From NCBI RefSeq assembly GCF_019749255.1, contig NZ_JACWFH010000001.1, forward strand, positions 113,714 to 177,713: 64,000 bases of DNA. Direction: 5' to 3'. The notes beneath the pieces are model-generated. The model did no database searches, was not told the origin of the DNA, and saw nothing but the letters and a program-made list of their open reading frames with translations. Made by a program: the position numbers and the translations under genes. The first letter of the stretch is position 1, and every line of letters begins with the position of its first letter. The DNA comes from Mesobacillus maritimus. Lineage in GTDB: Bacteria > Bacillota > Bacilli > Bacillales > Cytobacillaceae. Positions 55,209 to 63,322 of this stretch are shown one piece after another.

Positions 55209-57077
55209 ATGGAACACCATGCTTCCGTTACATCACTTTTAATTGTTATTATCATCGCTTTTTTAACACCTATTTTATTGCATCGATTTAAACTGAATTT
55301 TATCCCGGTTGTTGTTGCTGAAATTATTATGGGGTTGTTTATAGGGAAAAGTGGATTTGATTTAGTTCATGACGATATGTGGCTTGAGACCCTGTCTACG
55401 TTGGGTTTTCTTTTCCTCATGTTTTTAAGCGGACTTGAAATAGACTTTAGTGCTTTTAAAGTGAAAAAACAACAAGGGAAGAAATCAACAGCTCAAAATA
55501 GTGAGCCGAATGCCTTTATCATATCAAGTGTTATTTTTGTAGGAATCTTTATCGCTTCGCTAGGTTTATCTTATTTATTTGTCTTGGCTGGTTTTATCGA
55601 TAATGTCTTTTTAATGACTTTGATTATCTCAACCATTTCGTTAGGCGTTGTCGTACCGACATTAAAAGAAGCGCATTTAATGAAGACAAACATTGGACAG
55701 ATTATCTTACTTGTCGCAGTTATTGCAGATCTCGTTACGATGATTCTACTGGCTGTATTTGTATCAATTTATGATACAGAGGGTGGAAATACGTGGCTCC
55801 TTCTCCTTCTATTCGCAGCGGGGGTTGTCCTGTATTTTATCGGAAATCGTTTTAAGAGTCGTAAATTCGTCTCAACCCTTTCCACCGGAACAACCCAAAT
55901 TGGAACAAGGGCTGTTTTTACGTTGCTAATCGTTTTAGTGGCGATATCAGAAACTGTTGGTGCAGAAAATATTCTCGGAGCCTTTCTTGCAGGGGTACTC
56001 GTATCTTTATTAGCACCTGATCAAGAGTTAATTCATAAGTTGGATTCTTTTGGATATGGATTTCTTATCCCAATCTTTTTTGTGATGATTGGAGTAGGTT
56101 TGGATATCTGGTCGTTATTAAGTGATCCTAAAATGCTTTTACTGATTCCACTTCTGTTGATCGCATTATTACTTTCAAAAATAGTTCCTATATATATTTT
56201 GCGAAAGTGGTACGATACAAAGACTGTGATTGCTTCAGGCTTTTTGCTAACCTCGACACTATCACTAGTTATTGCAGCTGCAACAATCGGGGAAAGGATG
56301 GAAGTTATTACATCTGAAATGAGCGGGACCTTAATTCTAGTGGCGATTATTTCATGTGTAATAACACCAATTGTATTTAAGAAACTATTTCCACAATCAG
56401 CTAGCAAAGATAGGAAGTTAAAAGTAGCTTTAATTGGAGCAAATCAAATGACGCTATCCGTTACTAGGGGACTTTCTTCCTTATACGAGCCCGTTTTATA
56501 TCATACAAAACAAGATAAGGCAGAAAATAAAGTATCTAGTTCACTATTTGATATTCTTGAAGTGGAAGATTATTCGCCGGATACGCTTAAGCAACAGGAT
56601 ATTTACAATGCAGATATTATTGTTATCTCAACTGGCAATGAAAATACGAATGCATTGATTGCCCGTGCAGCAAGAGAACATGGGGCTGGAAGGGTCATTG
56701 CCAGGATTGAAAATCCAGAGTTGGAAACTAGTTTGAAACAGCAGGATATTGAGGTGTTTTCCGTGCTGATGTCAACAACTACTCTATTACGTGCTCTAAT
56801 TGAATCGCCAGGAATATTAAACATTCTTACCAATCAGGAATCATCTTTGTATGAAATTAAAATGCTGAATGACCAATTTGATGGGATGACATTAAGAAGA
56901 TTTCCGTTTACAGGGGATGTCATTTTTGTTCGTATTCTAAGAGGAAAGGATTCAATTGTGCCTCACGGGGATACCGAACTACGTTTACATGATCGTCTGA
57001 TTGTAACAGGATCAAATGAATATGTAGAAGAGTTAAAGATGGAACTTGAGTTAGGAATATGGAAATATTCAAGATAA
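55209..57077 (+). CDS. yjbQ: CPA2-family monovalent cation:proton antiporter with RCK domains (YjbQ)
   Basis: Residues 1-395 form a Kef-type antiporter membrane domain of about 12-13 helices with the VVIADLVT motif in the core. Next comes an RCK-N (TrkA-N) domain at about 400-520 (KVALIGANQM and ADIIVISTGNENTNA). An RCK-C domain (about 535-620) ends the protein. It likely exports K+ or Na+ under ligand control. It is 11 bases after mgtE, so one operon is likely. Confidence 0.9.
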   Translation: MEHHASVTSLLIVIIIAFLTPILLHRFKLNFIPVVVAEIIMGLFIGKSGFDLVHDDMWLETLSTLGFLFLMFLSGLEIDFSAFKVKKQQGKKSTAQNSEPNAFIISSVIFVGIFIASLGLSYLFVLAGFIDNVFLMTLIISTISLGVVVPTLKEAHLMKTNIGQIILLVAVIADLVTMILLAVFVSIYDTEGGNTWLLLLLFAAGVVLYFIGNRFKSRKFVSTLSTGTTQIGTRAVFTLLIVLVAISETVGAENILGAFLAGVLVSLLAPDQELIHKLDSFGYGFLIPIFFVMIGVGLDIWSLLSDPKMLLLIPLLLIALLLSKIVPIYILRKWYDTKTVIASGFLLTSTLSLVIAAATIGERMEVITSEMSGTLILVAIISCVITPIVFKKLFPQSASKDRKLKVALIGANQMTLSVTRGLSSLYEPVLYHTKQDKAENKVSSSLFDILEVEDYSPDTLKQQDIYNADIIVISTGNENTNALIARAAREHGAGRVIARIENPELETSLKQQDIEVFSVLMSTTTLLRALIESPGILNILTNQESSLYEIKMLNDQFDGMTLRRFPFTGDVIFVRILRGKDSIVPHGDTELRLHDRLIVTGSNEYVEELKMELELGIWKYSR

Positions 57078-57086
57078 TTTAGACTT

Positions 57087-57120
57087 TACCCCGCCATTCT
57101 GCAGTGGCGGGGTTATTTTA
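57087..57120 (+). terminator. Terminator of mgtE-yjbQ
   Basis: ACCCCGCCA (57088-57096) pairs with TGGCGGGGT (57105-57113), followed by a T-rich stretch. The gap from here to the FapR site (57121-57364) shows no gene; a 64-residue frame lacks a ribosome site. Confidence 0.85.
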
Positions 57121-57364
57121 TAAGGTAGGTGTGTTGGGAGAAAGGATTTCATATATCACGAAGGTACCCATAAATTTTTTTAGCGCTCTTAAATCCATGT
57201 TCTATCTACAAACTTCAACGGTGTATCTTTACAAATCCAACAGCCATCTATTTAAAACTCAAGCTTTTTTACACACAACATACACCAATTATCACTAGTC
57301 GCAATCCATGGTACAATCTACTTCTTGGTTCTTTCCCTTTTCAAAGAGCAGGATATGTTGTAAT

Positions 57365-57383
57365 ATTAGCACTAGGTACTAAT
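57365..57383 (+). promoter_or_regulatory. FapR operator of fabI
   Basis: ATTAGCACTAGGTACTAAT matches the FapR palindrome in nearly all positions, with a perfect right half GGTACTAAT. It lies 27-45 bases upstream of the ATG, just after a possible -10 TAATAT (57361-57366). Confidence 0.85.
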
Positions 57384-57409
57384 AACTTGTATTAACAGGA
57401 GGATTACCA

Positions 57410-58177
57410 ATGACCTTTTCTTTAGAAGGAAAAACATATGTCGTAATGGGTGTAGCTAATAAACGTAGCATTGCATGGGGAATAGCTCGATCTCTTCACG
57501 GAGCAGGAGCCAATCTTATTTTCACATACGCAGGGGAGAGGTTAGAAAAAAGTGTTCGGGAACTAGCAGCTTCCTTAGATAAAAACTATCTTGTGCTTCC
57601 TTGTGATGTTACTAAAGATGAGGATATTGCAGCATGCTTTAATGGAATTAAAGAATCAGTGGGCACTATTCAAGGAGTTGCTCATTGTATTGCGTTTGCC
57701 AACAAAGAAGAATTAAATGGGGATTACTTAAATGTTACTCGCGATGGATTCTTACTCGCACATAATATTAGTTCCTATTCTCTAACTGCTGTTGCTAAAG
57801 AAGCAAAGAAGCTAATGGTCGATGGAGGAAGTATCGTAACCCTTACTTATTTAGGGGGAGAACGAGCAATTGAGAACTACAATGTCATGGGTGTGGCAAA
57901 GGCTTCCTTGGATGCAAGCGTTCGTTATTTAGCCAGTGACTTGGGGAAAGAAAATATTCGCGTGAATTCAATCTCGGCTGGCCCAATCCGTACGTTATCG
58001 GCTAAAGGGGTAAGTGATTTTAATTCAATCCTAAAAGAAATTGAAGAAAAGGCACCTTTGCGTAGAAACACAACTCCTGAAGAAGTTGGCGATACGGCCG
58101 TATTCCTTTTCAGTGACTTATCGCGTGGAATAACCGGTGAAAATATCCATGTTGATTCAGGATTCCATATTATGTAA
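57410..58177 (+). CDS. fabI: Enoyl-ACP reductase FabI
   Basis: FabI is the NAD(P)H-dependent last enzyme of the elongation cycle and the triclosan target. The SDR-like Gly motif is GVANKRSIAWGIARSL, and the active site Tyr157-x6-Lys164 lies in YNVMGVAKASL. It has 255 residues. AGGAGG precedes the ATG. It stands alone but shares a FapR operator type with fabHF. Confidence 0.96.
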   Translation: MTFSLEGKTYVVMGVANKRSIAWGIARSLHGAGANLIFTYAGERLEKSVRELAASLDKNYLVLPCDVTKDEDIAACFNGIKESVGTIQGVAHCIAFANKEELNGDYLNVTRDGFLLAHNISSYSLTAVAKEAKKLMVDGGSIVTLTYLGGERAIENYNVMGVAKASLDASVRYLASDLGKENIRVNSISAGPIRTLSAKGVSDFNSILKEIEEKAPLRRNTTPEEVGDTAVFLFSDLSRGITGENIHVDSGFHIM

Positions 58178-58338
58178 TGCTTTTTCTCTAATCTAATATG
58201 CTGAACGACGATTTTTTTAGTTCAACGTAACTAGCGAAAAAGAGCTTCATACCTATATGGAAACATACAAAATCGCTTTACCTATGTTAGGTTTTTAACA
58301 ACAATTTTCACGAAAACAATATCTAAATTTACTCCTTC
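58178..58338. other. Non-coding region after fabI
   Basis: AT-rich sequence without ribosome-site-linked frames. No distinctive motif is seen before the terminator-like hairpin. Confidence 0.5.
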
Positions 58339-58366
58339 CGTTAGGGTTATTCCTAACGTTTTTTTT
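58339..58366 (+). terminator. Terminator in the fabI-coat gene gap
   Basis: CGTTAGG (58339-58345) pairs with CCTAACG (58352-58358), followed by eight T residues. It may end fabI or a longer read-through transcript. Confidence 0.8.
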
Positions 58367-58476
58367 AATTTGAAGGCTAAATATCTAAAAAATGTGCGAA
58401 TGAACCAAGATATTAGCGGAAACGGCTTGGTCACTCTCCCTATATACTGTAGTAAGTGCAAAGGAGGTGAAGATGA

Positions 58477-58812
58477 ATGAGTGAAGACAGTCAAGATATC
58501 ACTGTTGCTGTCCCAACTGTATTTGTCAATGGGAAGGAGTATCCCTTAGGTGGAGACTACAAGTTGAGCGAGGAAGATATGCAGAAAATCATGGATGCAG
58601 TCAACGACAGTATTGCTGAAAGTGTCCTGAAAAATCTTAAGGAGCTCCAGAAGGGTTTACCGTTAATCGGACAATTTCTTCAAAATAAAAGGTTTCTCCC
58701 TAAAGTAGAGGGAAATTTGCGGGGAAATGTGAAGTTAACATTTAATGACCGTACCCTTTTTAAACTTGAACTTCCGGATCCTGAGAAATCAGCAGACGCC
58801 GATTCCGAATAA
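58477..58812 (+). CDS. Unrecognised 111-residue protein upstream of coat genes
   Basis: A textbook AAAGGAGGTGA precedes the ATG, so it is certainly translated. The sequence begins with acidic residues, then VAVPTVFVNGKEYPLGGDYK, a predicted helical middle (EEDMQKIMDAVNDSIAESVL), and a strand-rich NVKLTFNDRTLFKLELP end. No signal peptide, membrane helix or Cys is present. I know no family. Its position between fabI and cotY/Z suggests a spore-layer protein, an inference only. Confidence 0.75.
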   Translation: MSEDSQDITVAVPTVFVNGKEYPLGGDYKLSEEDMQKIMDAVNDSIAESVLKNLKELQKGLPLIGQFLQNKRFLPKVEGNLRGNVKLTFNDRTLFKLELPDPEKSADADSE

Positions 58813-58887
58813 ACTATGATTCCATTGTAAAACTCGTTCGTTTACCGAATTGCACGAATAAAAATTTGAAAAGGAGTGTGTTTATAG

Positions 58888-59178
58888 ATGTTAGAAAGTA
58901 AATGGGGTAACTCCAGGGGTGGCCGCGGTGGCCGTAGCGATGATGATACACTACAAAACACAGGACAAAATCAACCACAACGCGCAGAGGTAAAAGCAGA
59001 TAATAGCGGAGACGTCAGACAAATTGTTAATGCTAAACGCGGTGCTTTCGTCCTTCCAATCCAAATTGCACCTAAAATAGCGATTGCTCTACCTGCAATC
59101 AACGCTGGCTTACAGTTGCCAATCCTAAGTAGCTCAGGCGATGTTGAGTCAGAAATGGAATCTGATTCTAAACACTAA
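58888..59178 (+). CDS. Unrecognised 96-residue Gly/Arg-rich protein
   Basis: AAAAGGAG precedes the ATG. The N-terminus is rich in Gly and Arg (GNSRGGRGGRSDDD), followed by a polar linker. A hydrophobic segment AFVLPIQIAPKIAIALPAIN comes next, with a short acidic tail. The hydrophobic part contains prolines, so it may be surface-adhesive rather than a membrane helix. It likely forms a two-gene unit with the preceding protein, ended by the terminator at 59193. A spore coat or crust role is a guess from context. Confidence 0.7.
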   Translation: MLESKWGNSRGGRGGRSDDDTLQNTGQNQPQRAEVKADNSGDVRQIVNAKRGAFVLPIQIAPKIAIALPAINAGLQLPILSSSGDVESEMESDSKH

Positions 59179-59192
59179 TGGAGGAAATTTTC

Positions 59193-59234
59193 AACCAGGC
59201 TGTTAAAAGGAAAATCGCAGCCTGGTTTTCCTTT
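59193..59234 (+). terminator. Terminator before cotY/Z
   Basis: AACCAGGCTG (59193-59202) pairs with CAGCCTGGTT (59218-59227), followed by TTCCTTT. Confidence 0.85.
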
Positions 59235-59359
59235 CACCTAGAGCAAACCAAAATTACAGCCTAATTTTAGTGAAAAAGGGCTTTTGTCCGACACCCAAAT
59301 GCCCTTTCTTAAATATCTTATAGTGTAAACATCCAATAAAGAAAAGGAGGCCAAAAATT

Positions 59360-59845
59360 ATGGGTTGTGGAAAAAGAACCGGACACTCAACTAGCGGCTG
59401 TGTATGTGATGTAGTCCGTGCGATTTTAGATATCCAAGATAATGTTCAAGATGATTGTGGTTGCGGATCAAACTGCTTCATGGAGCCACTTGGCGCTATT
59501 CGCCCGAATATGAAAGACAGGGTTAACACTCGTGTGTTTGTCCTGAAAAATGCTGATGGATCACCATTTCATGCTTTCTTTAAAGGGTGCAGCGATGCAT
59601 GTGTATCCATTTACTTCCGAGTCGAAGAGGTATTTGATAACTGTTGTGCAACACTAAGAGTGTTAAAGCCAATGGATTGCGAAGATCATCCTGTTGATTT
59701 ATCTGGACATGGGAAATGCTGCATAGACTTCGACAAGGTATGTAAAGTTGAAGAATTTGAGGCAACAAATGATTGCGTAACAGTTGATCTTTCATGCTTC
59801 TGCGCTATTCAGTGTATCGAAGATGTAAACCTTGACCTTTGCTAA
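59360..59845 (+). CDS. Spore coat protein of the CotY/CotZ (ExsY) family
   Basis: 161 residues with 19 cysteines, starting MGCGKRTGHSTSGCVCDVVR, the CotY/CotZ/ExsY signature. The mid-protein segment LGAIRPNMKDRVNTRVFVL is also characteristic. These proteins crosslink through disulfides into the spore crust or exosporium basal layer. B. subtilis has cotY and cotZ side by side after cotO; here only one copy is present and the order is inverted relative to cotO. A sigma-K-like -10 (TATAGTGTA, 59319-59327) lacks a matching -35. AAAAGGAGG precedes the ATG. Confidence 0.93.
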   Translation: MGCGKRTGHSTSGCVCDVVRAILDIQDNVQDDCGCGSNCFMEPLGAIRPNMKDRVNTRVFVLKNADGSPFHAFFKGCSDACVSIYFRVEEVFDNCCATLRVLKPMDCEDHPVDLSGHGKCCIDFDKVCKVEEFEATNDCVTVDLSCFCAIQCIEDVNLDLC

Positions 59846-59867
59846 GTAAATTTAGCAGGAGAGCATT

Positions 59868-59910
59868 CCCCCTATAAGAGACAGGATTATCTGCCTCTGT
59901 AGGGGGATTT
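59868..59910 (+). terminator. Terminator of cotY/Z
   Basis: CCCCCTA (59868-59874) pairs with TAGGGGG (59900-59906) with further inner pairing, followed by ATTTT. Confidence 0.8.
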
Positions 59911-59920
59911 TCTATCGAAT

Positions 59921-59947
59921 AAAAAAACCTAGCCCATATGAGCTAGG
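59921..59947 (-). terminator. Terminator of cotO
   Basis: On the minus strand CCTAGC pairs with GCTAGG across an eight-base loop and runs into seven T residues (reverse complement of 59921-59927). Confidence 0.85.
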
Positions 59948-59959
59948 AATGAAATGTAT

Positions 59960-60499
59960 TTAATGGTGGTGAAAACCGAGCATTCGAATATCTTGCAAAT
60001 CTTCTATCATAATGGTGGCTTTGGTGGTGTTAGGAAGCTTAATCTCAATTTCATCTTCAAATTTATTTAAAAGAATTCCTGTATAAGTAGTTGTTTCAGT
60101 GATGTATAAACAAGATATGGGTCCGAGTTGCACAGGGAAATTCTCTAAATAAACAATTTTTTCGCTAACAGTCATCTCCCTAAAATGTTTTACTCTTTGA
60201 AGCGAATAATGTTTTTTTCTTTTTGTATCAAAAGGATTCGAACTAGATTCTACTTCGTCATGATAATCATGAATATCTAAATCGGAATGGTTACCAATTT
60301 CCTCGAATGATCGCTCTGTTTCTGTTTGTTGTTCATGAACCACTTTTCTTGTAGCTATCATTTCATTAGAAGCCTTTTCTTTTTTTGTGGATAATTCATC
60401 TCGAGTGGAGTAGCGCTCTTGCATCATGATATCCGGAAATGTAGTTGTCGGCTGGCTGATATATAAGACTGGTTTATGCTTGATTTTCCTAGTTGACAA
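59960..60499 (-). CDS. cotO: Spore coat assembly protein CotO
   Basis: 179 residues. The N-terminal KHKPVLYISQP motif and a C-terminal conserved domain (MTVSEKIVYLENFPVQLGPI, then TGILL and IRMLGF) fit the CotO family, which directs late coat and exosporium assembly. The middle is low-complexity and charged. The TTG at 60499 is chosen because GGAGGGA lies six bases upstream; 14 in-frame codons further up run through the sigma-K promoter. The C-terminus ends in three His residues. Confidence 0.85.
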   Translation of the reverse strand: MSTRKIKHKPVLYISQPTTTFPDIMMQERYSTRDELSTKKEKASNEMIATRKVVHEQQTETERSFEEIGNHSDLDIHDYHDEVESSSNPFDTKRKKHYSLQRVKHFREMTVSEKIVYLENFPVQLGPISCLYITETTTYTGILLNKFEDEIEIKLPNTTKATIMIEDLQDIRMLGFHHH

Positions 60500-60529
60500 A
60501 AAGTATCCCTCCCAACTTTGGTTACAGTT

Positions 60530-60556
60530 TAATCTATGCACCGATTACAAAGGAGT
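60530..60556 (-). promoter_or_regulatory. Sigma-K promoter of cotO
   Basis: On the minus strand the -35 AC (60556-60555) and -10 CATAGATTA (60538-60530) are separated by 16 bases, exactly the sigma-K pattern AC-N16-CATANNNTA. The predicted start is near 60523, 24 bases before the TTG start codon. Confidence 0.75.
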
Positions 60557-60562
60557 GAGTAT

Positions 60563-60910
60563 ATGTTTGGGAGTTTTAGTTTAGAGGCGATATTCATCAT
60601 TGGTTTAGCTTCCTTCCGGTTAACGAGGCTTATTGTCTTTGATAAAATTACAGAATTTATTCGTTCTCCTTTTTTTGATGAAGTAATTGAAGATGATGAA
60701 GTTTACCTTGTAGTAAAACCAAAGGGAATAAGGAAATGGATTGGGGAACTATTGAGTTGTTATTGGTGTACTGGGATTTGGGTTAGTGCGTTTCTTGTTG
60801 CTGGGCATACCTTTTTTTTAGATATTTTCACCCCACTCATCTTAATACTCGCGATTGCTGGGATTGCGAGTGTGATTGAAACAATCGTGAGAAAATGGTT
60901 AGGCGAATAA
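60563..60910 (+). CDS. yjcA: DUF1360 membrane protein (YjcA-like, sporulation)
   Basis: 115 residues. A first helix (LEAIFIIGLASFRLTRLIVF) is followed by a charged loop. The conserved SCYWCTGIWVSAFLV motif comes next, with a last helix. This CxxC-containing motif marks DUF1360, which includes B. subtilis YjcA, a sporulation-linked protein near cotVWXYZ. AAAGGAGTGA precedes the ATG at 60563. It is divergent from cotO with only 63 bases between them. Confidence 0.88.
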   Translation: MFGSFSLEAIFIIGLASFRLTRLIVFDKITEFIRSPFFDEVIEDDEVYLVVKPKGIRKWIGELLSCYWCTGIWVSAFLVAGHTFFLDIFTPLILILAIAGIASVIETIVRKWLGE

Positions 60911-60914
60911 ACAA

Positions 60915-60941
60915 ACGATTTCTTCCTTAATTCATATAATA
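60915..60941 (+). promoter_or_regulatory. Sigma-K promoter of the 38-residue gene
   Basis: -35 AC (60915-60916), 16-base spacer, -10 CATATAATA (60933-60941): a perfect sigma-K match. The predicted start near 60948 leaves room for the AAAGGAG ribosome site at 60954-60960. Confidence 0.75.
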
Positions 60942-60968
60942 AATAAAAAGACTAAAGGAGCTTTTGTA

Positions 60969-61085
60969 ATGAAAAATCATGGTGAAAAACTACAAGCTCA
61001 AAATCGACCAAAACGAAAGAAAACATGTGGTTGTGGGGCTACAACAAAAAAACAATCGCTAGGGAGAAGAAAGCTGTCTCGATAA
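60969..61085 (+). CDS. Tiny basic protein with CGCG motif, 38 residues
   Basis: The ATG at 60969 follows AAAGGAG by eight bases and encodes a 38-residue protein starting MKNHGEKLQAQNRPKRKKTC, continuing GCGATTKKQS and ending in LSR. It is strongly basic with two Cys spaced by one Gly. A sigma-K promoter and a terminator hairpin (61072-61100) bracket it, so it is a complete single-gene unit. Likely a spore-coat or crust component; I recognise no named family. Confidence 0.75.
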   Translation: MKNHGEKLQAQNRPKRKKTCGCGATTKKQSLGRRKLSR

Positions 61086-61100
61086 GGAGGCAGTTTTTTT
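61074..61100 (+). terminator. Terminator of the 38-residue gene
   Basis: CTGTCTC pairs with GAGGCAG across a short loop, with one mismatch, followed by seven T residues. The stem overlaps the stop codon. Confidence 0.7.
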
Positions 61101-61264
61101 ATTTATTCCATAGAAAAGAACCTGTTTATTTGATCTCAAAAGCAAAAACTGACCTATTGGGGAAAGTTGGAAATTCCCTGCGTCAATTCTAATCATAATT
61201 ATCTAGCTTGTAGTAAAAAATATATCTACAACAAAACTTTTGGATTAATTGTGAGGGAATGAAT

Positions 61265-61744
61265 ATGAAACGAAAACCAATCGTTGTCTATGGTTTATTA
61301 GTATTAGTTATCGGAAGTCTATTGTCTGGGTGCAACCAAGGAGAAAAGACATCTGAAGAGAGTAGAAGTTCGATGATTCAATCTGTAGATCCAGAAGCAA
61401 CCGCAGTCAAGAAAGGTGATCATGACGTTGCTGAAAAGGTAAAAAAAGATGTTCAATCAGTACCCGCTATTTATGATGTGGCAGTGATTAAAGGGAAAGA
61501 TGAAATTCTTGTTGCTTACAAAGTTAAGCATATGCAACGTTTCCACATGAAAAAAATCGAGGGAGAAATTAATAAAAGGCTAGAAAAGAAATATCCAAAA
61601 GAAAATTTTATTGTCTCTAGTGACTTTAAAATCTTTATTGAAGCAATCGAGTTAAAAGATAGGATGAAGGACAAAGACTATTCAAGTAAAGATGCTGAGG
61701 AACGACTAAAAAAAATAATAAAGTTTAAAAAAGAGCGGACATAG
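61265..61744 (+). CDS. YhcN/YlaJ-type sporulation lipoprotein
   Basis: The signal sequence ends in the lipobox LLSGC (MKRKPIVVYGLLVLVIGSLL, then SGC). After a low-complexity linker, a domain with VKKDVQSVPAIYDVAVIKGKDEILVAYKV follows (shown in parts: VQSVPAIYDVAVI). This matches the YhcN/YlaJ fold seen in spore inner-membrane lipoproteins. GAGGGA lies six bases before the ATG at 61265. Such a lipoprotein typically precedes spoVAC in the spoVA2-type operon, which it does here by 15 bases. Confidence 0.85.
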   Translation: MKRKPIVVYGLLVLVIGSLLSGCNQGEKTSEESRSSMIQSVDPEATAVKKGDHDVAEKVKKDVQSVPAIYDVAVIKGKDEILVAYKVKHMQRFHMKKIEGEINKRLEKKYPKENFIVSSDFKIFIEAIELKDRMKDKDYSSKDAEERLKKIIKFKKERT

Positions 61745-61759
61745 AAAGGAGGGTGAACA

Positions 61760-62227
61760 ATGGCTAAACAAAAGAGTCCTGAACAAAAACGTTATGAAAA
61801 AATTGAACAAAAACATGAAGCCAAAAGGCCAGTCGTGAAAAATTGTATCAAAGCCTTTTTTGTGGGTGGTTCCATTTGCTTAGTTGGACAGGCAGTTTCG
61901 TATTTTTATATGTACTATTTTCACTTCACGGAACAAACTGCGGGGAATCCAACTGTCGCAACCATGATTTTCTTTGCGATGCTTCTAACAGGGTTTGGTG
62001 TATATGACAAAATCGGTCAGTTTGCCGGTGCAGGGAGTGCGGTGCCGATTACAGGATTTGGTAATTCTGTTATTTCTGCTGCAATTGAACACCGAACAGA
62101 AGGTTTTGTTCTTGGGGTTGGTGGAAATATGTTTAAGCTTGCTGGATCCGTCATTTTATTTGGAGTATTTTCAGCCTTTGTGGTAGCCCTTATAAAAACC
62201 TTATTACTTATCTGGGGGGTTATATAA
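61760..62227 (+). CDS. spoVAC: SpoVAC, spore dipicolinate channel subunit
   Basis: 155 residues with about four helices and a basic cytosolic N-terminus. CIKAFFVGGSICLVGQAVSYF and the loop GQFAGAGSAVPITGFGNSV are the SpoVAC signatures. SpoVAC forms a mechanosensitive channel for Ca-dipicolinate in the spore inner membrane. AAAGGAGGGTG precedes the ATG. Confidence 0.95.
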   Translation: MAKQKSPEQKRYEKIEQKHEAKRPVVKNCIKAFFVGGSICLVGQAVSYFYMYYFHFTEQTAGNPTVATMIFFAMLLTGFGVYDKIGQFAGAGSAVPITGFGNSVISAAIEHRTEGFVLGVGGNMFKLAGSVILFGVFSAFVVALIKTLLLIWGVI

Positions 62228-62273
62228 GTGGAAATGAAAAAATGGCGAAATTTCTTGAGAGGAGGGCGACAGT

Positions 62274-63290
62274 ATGTTGAAAGGTAAGCAATCCTGGGTT
62301 TTTGCCAATAGACCGGTGATTGTGTCCTCTGCTGCCGTAGGGGGGCCGTTTGAGGCAAGAGGAAGGTTAGCGAATGATTTTGATATTCTTCATGATGATT
62401 TATGGATGGGACAGGATTCATACGAGAAAGCCCATAAACTTATATTAGAAGAGGCAATTGAGACGGCCATTCAAAAAGGAAATGCAACAAAAGAAGATGT
62501 CAATTTTATGCTAGCCGGAGACTTGGTTAACCAAATTACGCCTTCTAGTTTCGCTGCGAGAACATTGGAAATTCCATACTTTGGTTTGTTTGGGGCTTGT
62601 TCAACTTCTATGGAAGGTCTAGCGTTAGCTTCATTTCTTATTAATAATCAAGGGGCAAAGAAGGTCGTTACGGGTGCATCTAGTCATAACGCTGCAATTG
62701 AGAAACAATTTCGATACCCAACAGAATATGGAAGTCAAAAACCTCCTACCGCTCAATGGACGGTTACTGGAGCAGGTGCCGCACTTTTAACAGATACCGA
62801 TGAAAAGGCTGGAAAGTTAGTTACTACCTCAGCAACAATTGGCAAAGTAGTTGATTTGGGAATATCAGATCCCTTCAATATGGGCGCTGCAATGGCACCA
62901 GCTGCAGCAGATACGATTATTGCTCATTTTCAAGACTTACAGCTTGATCCATCCTATTATGACCTAATTATTACAGGGGATTTAGCGAAAATTGGGAGTC
63001 CGATTGCACTGGAACTTTTGCAAAAAGAAGGGCTACAAATTAATAGTGAAAAGTTTAAAGATTGCGGATTAATGGTTTATCAAAAAGATCAAAAAGTACA
63101 AGCTGGTGGAAGCGGAGCTGGTTGCTCTGCGGCAGTGTTATACGGTCATCTCTTTAATGAGATGAGAAACGGAAAGTACCAAAGAATTCTTCTTGTTGCA
63201 ACAGGTGCACTTCTTTCACCACTTAGTTTCCAGCAAAAAGAAAGTATTCCGTGTATTGCTCATGCGGTATCCATTGAAGTACATCCATAA
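62274..63290 (+). CDS. spoVAD: SpoVAD, dipicolinate-binding protein
   Basis: 338 residues with a degenerate thiolase fold (GLFGACSTSMEGLALASF). SpoVAD binds dipicolinic acid on the outer face of the spore inner membrane. AGAGGAGGGCG precedes the ATG. It lies 46 bases after spoVAC and 32 before spoVAEb. Confidence 0.95.
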   Translation: MLKGKQSWVFANRPVIVSSAAVGGPFEARGRLANDFDILHDDLWMGQDSYEKAHKLILEEAIETAIQKGNATKEDVNFMLAGDLVNQITPSSFAARTLEIPYFGLFGACSTSMEGLALASFLINNQGAKKVVTGASSHNAAIEKQFRYPTEYGSQKPPTAQWTVTGAGAALLTDTDEKAGKLVTTSATIGKVVDLGISDPFNMGAAMAPAAADTIIAHFQDLQLDPSYYDLIITGDLAKIGSPIALELLQKEGLQINSEKFKDCGLMVYQKDQKVQAGGSGAGCSAAVLYGHLFNEMRNGKYQRILLVATGALLSPLSFQQKESIPCIAHAVSIEVHP

Positions 63291-63322
63291 TAGAATCATT
63301 TTTACTGTAGGAGGGGATAATC

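Noticed and set aside
57104..57298. Plus-strand frame of 64 codons before fabI
   Set aside because: It starts in a terminator, has no ribosome site and an irregular composition.
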